A stretch of 9,788 nucleotides of DNA from Oscillospiraceae bacterium. GTDB taxonomy: Bacteria > Bacillota_A > Clostridia > Oscillospirales > Oscillospiraceae. Shown here piece after piece: positions 1 through 5,346 of this stretch (position 1 is its first letter; each line of letters opens with the position of its first letter). The stretch lies in contig SVLA01000074.1 of the NCBI GenBank assembly GCA_015068175.1, positions 1 through 9,788 of the forward strand. Direction: 5' to 3'. The notes beneath the pieces are model-generated. The model saw nothing but the letters and a program-made list of their open reading frames with translations, was not told where the DNA came from and did not search any database. The position numbers and the translations under genes are program-made.

Positions 1-100
1 CCCTTAAGGGGCGGCCCGAGAAAGAAATGCGGTCGGCAAACCTTTCGGGGCCCCTTTAGGGGCAAATGTCTGTAAAATGCCCTTCTAGGGCTTAATCAAG
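1..100. repeat. cluster of short GC-rich palindromes, no supported gene
   Basis: The left edge holds several small inverted repeats: CCCTTAAGGG at 1-10, CCCC-TTTA-GGGG at about 51-62, and GCCCTTCTAGGGC at about 80-92. Frame 1 on the plus strand is open from the window edge to a TAA at 73-75, giving a short Arg/Lys/Gly-rich tail, but nothing in it is recognisable. It could be the end of a gene outside the window or chance. Palindrome clusters like this often mark intergenic repeat elements in gut Clostridia; whether this one is repeated elsewhere cannot be seen here. Confidence 0.3.
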
Positions 101-125
101 CCTCCGGCTTAGCCGGAGGTTTTGA
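101..125 (+). terminator. rho-independent terminator, rightward
   Basis: CCTCCGG (101-107) pairs with CCGGAGG (113-119) across a 5-nt loop and is followed directly by TTTTGACTTT. The T-rich tail lies on the plus strand only, so it should end a rightward transcript whose gene lies left of the window. It is not an obvious terminator for the leftward DUF1294 gene. Confidence 0.7.
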
Positions 126-168
126 CTTTGATAGAATGGAATCGATCCTGCGCCTTATGATGATGACG

Positions 169-196
169 CAGGGCGGGGTCTTGACCCTCCCCTGCG
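169..196. other. GC-rich hairpin in non-coding DNA
   Basis: GCAGGG..GGGTC pairs with GACCC..CCCTGC around a TT loop, with a two-base internal mismatch. It sits downstream of the leftward gene at 276-533 and could form the 3' end of its mRNA. No U-run follows on either strand, so calling it a terminator is not justified. A second small hairpin (CCTGCG/CGCAGG) lies at about 149-171. Confidence 0.35.
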
Positions 197-275
197 AAGG
201 AATAGGACAAGAAGGACCGTCTGGGAGGCTGGTCCCTGCAAAGAGCGGCGACGCGTCCTGGTATAAAAGGGCGTG

Positions 276-533
276 TTACAGGATCTTTTGCAGGAGCAGG
301 ATCTGCAAAAGCAGCAGGGCAGGCACGCCCAGAGTGAATTTCAGGTGCTTGGTCTTATGGCGGAAGGTGTACATTCCCAGCAGACAACCCAAACTGCCGC
401 CCAGGGCGGCGATGCCCATGAGGGTGGCTTCCGGGATCCGCCATGCTTTTTTCTTGGCCTTGCGCTTGTCGGCCAGCATAATTCCGAATCCAGCGGCATT
501 GATTACAATGAGATAAAGATACAGTAATGTCAT
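276..533 (-). CDS. DUF1294 family small membrane protein
   Basis: This 85-residue protein matches the DUF1294 pattern throughout: an N-terminal helix (3-20) ending in an N-x-x-G-F-x-x-M motif, D22-K23-x-x-A, then the W31-R-I-P-E35 signature, a GGSLG turn at 45-49, G53-M, the F-R-H-K-T-K-H stretch at 57-63, and a second hydrophobic segment (68-84). Length and motif order are typical for the family, so it looks complete. Its biochemical function is unknown; it should sit in the cytoplasmic membrane. The start is supported by AAAGGA on the minus strand (546-541), 7 nt before the ATG. It diverges from the lipoprotein gene with only 27 bp between start codons, so its promoter must lie inside that gene. 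I could not pick out a convincing promoter. Confidence 0.9.
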   Translation of the reverse strand: MTLLYLYLIVINAAGFGIMLADKRKAKKKAWRIPEATLMGIAALGGSLGCLLGMYTFRHKTKHLKFTLGVPALLLLQILLLQKIL

Positions 534-560
534 GATATTTTCCTTTCAGGGGGCGTAAGA

Positions 561-1043
561 ATGAAAAAATGTGTGTTTTTGATCCTGCTTTGTTCGCTGC
601 TTTGGGGTTGCTCTGCGGCGGAGACCTTTGAGACCGTAGGCGATGACCAGGTCCAGCAGGTCACGGGGGCGCAGAAGGAACTGGTACTGACGGTGGGGGA
701 GGATGCGGTGATCCTGCAAAGCGGTGCCGGGGTGGAATATTTGTGCGACGGGTATACCGTGGCCACGGAGATCCTGGAGTCGGGGGATCTCAGCGGCACA
801 TTCCGGGCCGTTACGGGGATGTCCTCCGATGCCCTGACGGTGATAGAGACCTCCGCCGGGGGCATCGCCCGCTATGAATCCGTTTGGACAGCCGCCGGTG
901 AAGGGGGCGACACGGTCTGCCGGGTGCTGATCCTGGATGACGGCGCATGGCATTACTGTGTCAGCATCACGGCCCCTGCGGACCGGGCCGGGGAACTGCA
1001 GGAGACCTGGCAGGAGATCTTTGCGTCGGTAGGTATTGTATAA
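561..1043 (+). CDS. small secreted lipoprotein, function unknown
   Basis: This 160-residue protein begins with a type II signal peptide: KK at 2-3, a hydrophobic core (5-15), and an L-W-G-C lipobox with Cys17 as the lipidation site. The mature part is acidic and reads as a compact alternating beta-strand domain (about 40-145), with two pairs of closely spaced aromatic/hydrophobic strands. It has Cys62, Cys119 and Cys132, so a disulfide is possible. I do not recognise the family. The start follows AGGGGG (548-553) at 7 nt. The gene appears monocistronic: a hairpin follows the stop and a new promoter candidate precedes nfo. It should be anchored on the outer face of the membrane. Trp at lipobox position -2 is less common than Ala or Ser there but does not exclude processing. 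Confidence 0.8.
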   Translation: MKKCVFLILLCSLLWGCSAAETFETVGDDQVQQVTGAQKELVLTVGEDAVILQSGAGVEYLCDGYTVATEILESGDLSGTFRAVTGMSSDALTVIETSAGGIARYESVWTAAGEGGDTVCRVLILDDGAWHYCVSITAPADRAGELQETWQEIFASVGIV

Positions 1044-1048
1044 CATTG

Positions 1049-1080
1049 GCCCTCCATGGTCTCCATGGGGGGCATTATTA
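1049..1080 (+). terminator. hairpin after lipoprotein gene, probable terminator
   Basis: GCCCTCCATGG (1049-1059) pairs with CCATGGGGGGC (1063-1073) over a 3-nt loop, with one G-T wobble, starting 6 nt after the stop codon. The tail ATTATTATAT is AT-rich but has no solid T-run, so termination may be partial. Read-through into nfo is possible. Confidence 0.55.
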
Positions 1081-1113
1081 TATCACGGCGGCAGTTGTTT
1101 GAAAATAGTTCAT

Positions 1114-1142
1114 TTGCTTTTTTGAGGATTTTGTGCTATGGT
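1114..1142 (+). promoter_or_regulatory. candidate sigma-A promoter for nfo operon
   Basis: TTGCTT (1114-1119), a 17-bp spacer, then TATGGT (1137-1142) with an extended -10 TG at 1134-1135. A start near 1149 would give a leader of about 16 nt that just includes the AAGGAGGG ribosome binding site. The local AT-rich stretch (1098-1135) supports a promoter. Confidence 0.5.
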
Positions 1143-1164
1143 ATGGGAACAAGGAGGGAATGCT

Positions 1165-1992
1165 ATGTTGTATCTAGGTTGTCATTTATCTGCTTCGGCA
1201 GGAAATTTGGCCATGGTGCGGACGGCCCAGTCCATCGGCGCCAATACCTTTGCCTTTTTTACCCGCAATCCCCGGGGTTCCCGGGCAAAGCCGGAGGATC
1301 CGGCGGATAATGCGGCCGCGGTGGCGGCGCTGCGGACGGAGAATTTCGGTCCCCTGGTGGCCCATGGCAGTTATACCATGAATCTGTGTACCGCTGACGA
1401 AGAAGCACGGGCCTTTGCGGCAGAGGTGCTGAAGGACGATCTGCGGCGGATGGCCGGTCTGCCCGGGAATTTCTACAATTTTCATCCCGGCTCCCATGTG
1501 GGCCAGGGTACTGAAGCGGGCATCGGCTACATTGTGACGGCCCTGAAGGCGGCCCTGGAGCCGGGATATCCGGTGACGGTCCTGCTGGAAGCCATGGCCG
1601 GCAAGGGCAGTGAGATCGGCGGCCGTTTTGAGGAGCTGAAGGCCATCATCGACGGCGTGGGCAGCGATCAGGTGGGGGTCTGCCTGGATACCTGCCACAT
1701 TTATGACGGCGGTTATGATATCGTGGGAGACCTGGATGGGGTTCTGGCGGAATTTGACCGGGTGGTGGGTCTGGACAAGCTGAAGGCCCTCCATTTGAAC
1801 GATTCCAAGAATCCTTTTGCCAGCCACAAGGATCGCCATGAATGCATCGGAAGCGGTGCGCTGGGGTTGGAGACCTTCCGGAAGATCGTAAATCATCCCT
1901 TGCTGAAGGACAAGCCCATGATTCTGGAGACCCCCAATGAATTGTCGGGGTACAAAAGGGAGATCGAACTGCTCAGAAGTTTGGAAGAATAA
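1165..1992 (+). CDS. nfo: endonuclease IV (AP endonuclease)
   Basis: This is endonuclease IV, which cleaves DNA 5' of abasic sites in base excision repair and uses a trinuclear zinc centre in a TIM barrel. The 275-residue length is close to the usual ~280. All nine expected metal ligands are in place: H67, H107, E142, D175, H178, H210, D223, H225 and E255, in the motifs VAHGSY, NFHPGS, LLEAMAG, CLDTCH, ALHLNDSK, HKDRH and ILETP. The E142 motif reads LEAMAG where LENTAG is usual, a mild variation. I chose the ATG at 1165 over the in-frame ATG at 1138 because AAGGAGGG (1151-1158) lies 6 nt before it and the family N-terminus begins with the next residues. The FHA-SEDS gene starts 18 nt after the stop, so the two are probably co-transcribed. 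Confidence 0.96.
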   Translation: MLYLGCHLSASAGNLAMVRTAQSIGANTFAFFTRNPRGSRAKPEDPADNAAAVAALRTENFGPLVAHGSYTMNLCTADEEARAFAAEVLKDDLRRMAGLPGNFYNFHPGSHVGQGTEAGIGYIVTALKAALEPGYPVTVLLEAMAGKGSEIGGRFEELKAIIDGVGSDQVGVCLDTCHIYDGGYDIVGDLDGVLAEFDRVVGLDKLKALHLNDSKNPFASHKDRHECIGSGALGLETFRKIVNHPLLKDKPMILETPNELSGYKREIELLRSLEE

Positions 1993-2010
1993 ACATAGGG
2001 AGGTGAAGGC

Positions 2011-3729
2011 GTGGAGGCCCTTCTTCAGATCTTTACACAAGCGGACGGTGCGTACCTCCGCGTCTATATCCAGATCCTGCGGTATTTGGCGCCGGTTTTG
2101 ACGGCGCTGCTGTTGGTGCGGTGCGCTTTGCCGCTGCTGACTTTCCGGCGGGAGCCGGAAATTTGGGCCTGGCTGGAGCTGCCCACGGGGCGGAAAGCCA
2201 TCACCCATTGGGAAAGCGTCATCGGCCGGTCCCGGTTCAGCGATGTGGTGCTGGATCTGGCCACGGTCTCAAAAAACCATGCGGTACTGACCCGGTATGA
2301 CGACGGAAGCTGGAGCATTGCGGACAACGGCTCCAAGCACGGCGTAAAAGTCAACGGCAAGCCGGTGACCTTCCGGGCCCTGGATCCGTCGGATGTCATC
2401 GATATCGGCGGAATCGAAATGAAGCTGCAGCCCATTTCCCGGAAGCAGGAGATCAAACTCGCCCAACTGCGGACCCGGGCCAGCACGACCCTGAACACCC
2501 TGGCCAATGTGCTTCTGTTGACGGTATTGCAGGTGCTGATCTGTCTGGGGTATCTGCTGGGGGGCGACAGCGCCCACGGCCTTTCGGTGCTGACGGGATT
2601 CGGCGGCATCGTTCTTGCCCAATGGCTGCTGGCCATCTTTTATATCATGATCCGCAAGCCATCCTTTGAAGTGGAGACCATTGCCTTTTTCCTCTGCACC
2701 ATGGGCATGGCGGCCATTGCGTCGGTCTGCCCCGATGAGACGGTGAAACAGCTTATTGCCATGTACCTGGGCCTGGCGGTGTTCCTGGCTGTGGGCTGGG
2801 CATTGCGGGACCTGGAGCGGGCGAAGAAGATCCGCTATCTGGCCGCGGCTGCGGGCGTTGGATTTTTGCTGATCACCATGGTTTTCGGCAAGGAGTACCA
2901 CGGTGCCAAAAACTGGCTGATCATCGGCGGCATGTCTTTCCAGCCGTCGGAACTGAGCAAGGTATGTTTTGTGTTCGTGGGTGCATCCACCATGGACCGG
3001 ATCATCCACAAGCGGAATCTGATCCTGCTGATCGTCTATTCCGTGGTGATCTGCGGCTGTTTGGCGGTGATGAACGATCTGGGTACGGCCCTGATCTTCT
3101 TCGTGGCTTTTTTGATCATTGCCTATATGCGCTCCGGCAGCGTGGGTACCCTGGCCCTGGCCTGCACGTCTTTGGGATTTGCCGGCGTTATTGCCCTGAA
3201 GATCGCGCCCCATGCCATGAATCGTTTTACGAACTGGCGGCATATTTGGGAGGATCCCTTCGGGGCCGGTTATCAGCAGACCCGGGCCCTGATCTGCCTG
3301 GCTTCCGGCGGTTTGTTCGGCCTGGGGGCAGGGCAGGGATGGCTGAAACGGGTCTTTGCGGCGGATTGCGACATCGTGTTCGCCACCTTGTCGGAGGAAT
3401 GGGGATTGCTGATGGCCCTGATGATGGTGTGCTGCATTTTGGTGCTGGGGCTGTTCGTGCTGCGTTCCGCGGCCATCCAGCGCAGCAGTTTTTACGCCAT
3501 CGGCAGCGGCGCGGCGGCGGCCATTTTGCTGGCCCAGACCATCCTCAATGTGCTGGGCACCCTGGATGTACTGCCTTTGACCGGCGTGACCTTCCCCTTT
3601 GTGTCCAACGGCGGTTCCAGTATGATCGGCGTTTGGGGATTGCTGGCCTTTATCAAGGCGGCGGATACACGGCAGAACGCCAGCTTCGCCGTGCGGCAAT
3701 CCAAGGAAGGGAGGCTGGAAGATGAATAG
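2011..3729 (+). CDS. FHA domain-SEDS (FtsW/RodA/SpoVE family) fusion, peptidoglycan glycosyltransferase
   Basis: This 572-residue protein has an N-terminal helix (about 21-45), a cytoplasmic forkhead-associated domain (about 65-142), then a full polytopic SEDS region (about 160-550). The FHA phosphothreonine-binding residues are present: G72-R73-S74, S87-x-x-H90, N106 and N115 in VNG. SEDS signatures are the GAKNWLIIGGMSFQPSELSK stretch (298-317), NDLGTALIFF (355-364), GYQQTRALICLASGG (420-434), D454-I-V-F-A with SEEWG (461-465), and FPFVSNGGSSMI (528-539). D454 aligns with the catalytic Asp of the FtsW/RodA HTDFIF motif. It should polymerise lipid II into glycan strands with a partner transpeptidase, which is encoded next door. 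The start is GTG at 2011 behind AGGGAGGTG (1997-2005). The FHA domain on the SEDS chain itself is the notable part; it suggests phospho-dependent control, an inference from the domain. Confidence 0.93.
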   Translation: MEALLQIFTQADGAYLRVYIQILRYLAPVLTALLLVRCALPLLTFRREPEIWAWLELPTGRKAITHWESVIGRSRFSDVVLDLATVSKNHAVLTRYDDGSWSIADNGSKHGVKVNGKPVTFRALDPSDVIDIGGIEMKLQPISRKQEIKLAQLRTRASTTLNTLANVLLLTVLQVLICLGYLLGGDSAHGLSVLTGFGGIVLAQWLLAIFYIMIRKPSFEVETIAFFLCTMGMAAIASVCPDETVKQLIAMYLGLAVFLAVGWALRDLERAKKIRYLAAAAGVGFLLITMVFGKEYHGAKNWLIIGGMSFQPSELSKVCFVFVGASTMDRIIHKRNLILLIVYSVVICGCLAVMNDLGTALIFFVAFLIIAYMRSGSVGTLALACTSLGFAGVIALKIAPHAMNRFTNWRHIWEDPFGAGYQQTRALICLASGGLFGLGAGQGWLKRVFAADCDIVFATLSEEWGLLMALMMVCCILVLGLFVLRSAAIQRSSFYAIGSGAAAAILLAQTILNVLGTLDVLPLTGVTFPFVSNGGSSMIGVWGLLAFIKAADTRQNASFAVRQSKEGRLEDE

Positions 3730-5092
3730 AGTTGTTGGCCGGGCCGGCATTTCCATGATCCTCATGGTGGCGCTGGCGGCGGGTATGGTCTTCTTTTTGG
3801 GAGATTATCTGATCAATTCCGGTGATTGGGTGGTCAGCGAAGGCTCTCCCTTTGTATCTGTGGAATTCAGCGGCATCAGTGGAACCGTGACGGACCGGAA
3901 CGGAGTGGTACTGATGGACACTTCCGACGGGAAAGTATACAGCGATGATGAGACTCTGCGAAGTTCGGTGATCCATTGGCTGGGGGACCGGAAGGGGGCA
4001 ATTTATGCGCCGACGATCTCCTACTATGCATCGCTAATGACCAAGCATGATGTGGTCAACGGGCTGTATGCCTACGGCAACGACGGCGGTTCCATCCGCC
4101 TGACCGTTTCTGCGGCGGTCCAAAAGGCGGCCCTGGAGGCTATGGGGGATTACAAAGGGACCCTGGCGGTCTACAATTACAAGACCGGGCAGATCCTTTG
4201 CGCGGTGACCACCCCCACCTATGACCCGGACAATGTACCGGATATTGCGGGAGACACCACCGGCGCCTGGGAGGGGGCCTATGTGAACCGCTTCCTGCGT
4301 TCCACTTATACCCCCGGTTCCATTTTCAAGATCGTCACGTTGGCGGCGGCCCTGGAAAATATCCCGGACATCCGGGAGCAGACCTTCTGCTGTGAAGGGG
4401 AGACGGCTTACGGCATCGATAAGGTGACGTGCATGAAAAAGCATGGAGAGCAATCCCTGGAAAAAGCCTTCCTGAACTCCTGCAATTGCGCTTTCGCGGC
4501 CATTGCGGATCAATTGGGGGGCGAAACGCTGCAAGAATACGCGGAAAAGATGGGCCTGACATCGTCCGTTTGCTTTGACGGCGTTTCTTCGGCGGCGGGC
4601 AGCATTTCCGCGGCGGGAGAGCCGGCGGTGATGGTGGCCTGGAGCGCCATCGGCCAGCACAAGGACCTGGTGAATCCCTGCAGTTTTCTGACCATGCTGG
4701 GCGCCGTGGCCAACGGCGGCCAGGGAGCGATGCCCTATATTGTTGAGAAGATCGACGGCGGAAAATGGGGCACTTATCAGGCCCAAAGCCAGCAGACGGC
4801 GGCCATGATCGCCCCGGAGACCGCGGCAGCATTGCAGCAGATGATGCGCAACAACGTGGAAAATTACTATGGCGATGAAAATTTCCCGGGCCTGACGGTT
4901 TGCGCCAAGTCCGGTACCGCCGAGGTGGGCGGCGATGTGAACAACTCGCTGCTGGCCGGTTTTGTGACGGATGAAGAGTACCCCCTGGCCTTTTTGGTCA
5001 TCGTGGAGGACGGCAGTTACGGACGGCAGACCTGCGTGCCCATGATGTCCAAGGTCCTGGCGGCCTGCAAGGCGGCCCTGGACGGGGAATAA
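3722..5092 (+). CDS. penicillin-binding protein, class B-type transpeptidase (PbpA-like)
   Basis: This 456-residue protein is a D,D-transpeptidase partner for the adjacent SEDS protein. It has one N-terminal membrane helix (about 8-30), a short extracellular stalk (about 40-125) with the S-G-x-x-G-x-x-x-D-R-N-G motif typical of class B PBPs (50-61), and a transpeptidase domain (about 128-450). The catalytic motifs are S200-I-F-K203 (in YTPGSIFK), S253-C-N255, and K396-S-G-T399, a KSGT version of KTGT. The stalk is far shorter than in PBP2 or FtsI and there are no PASTA repeats; the size resembles actinobacterial PbpA. Its ATG overlaps the last 8 bases of the SEDS gene (3722-3729), so translation is probably coupled; GGGAGG at 3708-3713 is the ribosome binding site. 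A strong hairpin 9 nt after the stop ends the unit. Whether it serves division, elongation or sporulation cannot be told. Confidence 0.94.
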   Translation: MNRVVGRAGISMILMVALAAGMVFFLGDYLINSGDWVVSEGSPFVSVEFSGISGTVTDRNGVVLMDTSDGKVYSDDETLRSSVIHWLGDRKGAIYAPTISYYASLMTKHDVVNGLYAYGNDGGSIRLTVSAAVQKAALEAMGDYKGTLAVYNYKTGQILCAVTTPTYDPDNVPDIAGDTTGAWEGAYVNRFLRSTYTPGSIFKIVTLAAALENIPDIREQTFCCEGETAYGIDKVTCMKKHGEQSLEKAFLNSCNCAFAAIADQLGGETLQEYAEKMGLTSSVCFDGVSSAAGSISAAGEPAVMVAWSAIGQHKDLVNPCSFLTMLGAVANGGQGAMPYIVEKIDGGKWGTYQAQSQQTAAMIAPETAAALQQMMRNNVENYYGDENFPGLTVCAKSGTAEVGGDVNNSLLAGFVTDEEYPLAFLVIVEDGSYGRQTCVPMMSKVLAACKAALDGE

Positions 5093-5100
5093 CCCAATAA

Positions 5101-5133
5101 CCCCCTGCATAATTTCGTGCAGGGGGTGTTTTT
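5101..5133 (+). terminator. strong hairpin terminator that also carries a Shine-Dalgarno
   Basis: CCCCCTGCA (5101-5109) pairs perfectly with TGCAGGGGG (5118-5126) across an 8-nt loop, followed by TGTTTTT. It starts 9 nt after the PBP stop. The 3' arm plus the next bases (AGGGGGTG, 5121-5128) form a Shine-Dalgarno 5 nt ahead of the ATG at 5134, so the same hairpin may end the operon and mask the start of the small downstream gene. Confidence 0.8.
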
Positions 5134-5283
5134 ATGTGCCGGAAAAATCAGCTCTGCGGATGCGCGCTGATCACCTTTGGCCTGGGCCTGCTGATCGGGA
5201 CCTTTTTGGAGTCCGGATTCTTTTGCTTTGTCATCGGTTTGGGGATCGTGGGCCTGGGTTGTTGGTGCGCGGGCAAAAGATGA
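5134..5283 (+). CDS. 49-residue Cys-containing small membrane protein
   Basis: A short gene of unknown function. The product starts MCRKNQLCGC, then has a Gly/Leu-rich hydrophobic segment (about 11-25), a Glu-Ser-Gly turn (26-28), a second hydrophobic segment (about 29-44), and a basic end AGKR. Two short helices in a hairpin with both ends cytoplasmic would fit the charges. Cys2, Cys8, Cys10, Cys31, Cys43 and Cys45 make it unusually Cys-rich for its size. Support for coding comes from the AGGGGGTG ribosome binding site, the amphipathic/hydrophobic layout and the position in an otherwise empty gap. The ribosome binding site lies inside the terminator stem of the PBP operon, so expression may depend on read-through. 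The stop overlaps the region of the sigma-E-like promoter for the next gene. Confidence 0.62.
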   Translation: MCRKNQLCGCALITFGLGLLIGTFLESGFFCFVIGLGIVGLGCWCAGKR

Positions 5284-5284
5284 T

Positions 5285-5314
5285 GGCATATCCTTGTCCA
5301 CCGGTGAATATACT
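5285..5314 (+). promoter_or_regulatory. sigma-E-like (mother-cell) promoter candidate for the SipL-like gene
   Basis: GGCATATC (5285-5292) resembles the sigma-E -35 (around ATATT). After 14 bp, AATATACT (5307-5314) resembles the sigma-E -10 (CATACAnT; 5 of the 7 fixed positions match). The spacing is what sigma-E promoters show, and no sigma-A pair with proper spacing is evident. A start near 5321 gives a leader of about 25 nt. SipL in Clostridioides difficile is a mother-cell gene, so the regulator type fits the product. Confidence 0.5.
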
Positions 5315-5346
5315 GTAGCAGTAACGTGGGATAAGGAGTGATCCGT

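Noticed and set aside
136..527. Plus-strand open frames opposite the DUF1294 gene
   Set aside because: No ribosome binding site and no family pattern, while the minus strand carries the complete DUF1294 signature.
1090..1164. Sigma-G (forespore) promoter for nfo, as in Bacillus subtilis
   Set aside because: A TGAAAATA stretch at 1100-1107 looks -35-like, but no CATnnTA-type -10 occurs at 17-18 bp. A sigma-A candidate fits better.
1138..1164. Upstream in-frame ATG as the start of endonuclease IV
   Set aside because: It would add nine residues encoded partly by the ribosome binding site itself and has no Shine-Dalgarno of its own. The family N-terminus starts at the ATG at 1165.
2964..3725. 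Alternative plus-strand frame of about 253 codons inside the SEDS gene
   Set aside because: Gly/Arg/His-rich out-of-frame product typical of GC-rich codon bias. The correct frame has continuous membrane helices and SEDS motifs.
2269..3765. Open frame of about 498 codons on the minus strand opposite the SEDS gene
   Set aside because: Composition is His/Gln/Gly-rich with no membrane or domain pattern, as expected for a shadow of a GC-rich plus-strand gene. The plus strand encodes clear FHA and SEDS motifs.
4034..5110. Open frame of about 358 codons on the minus strand opposite the PBP gene
   Set aside because: The plus strand shows all three transpeptidase motifs in order. The antisense frame has no recognisable motif and would begin within the operon's terminator.
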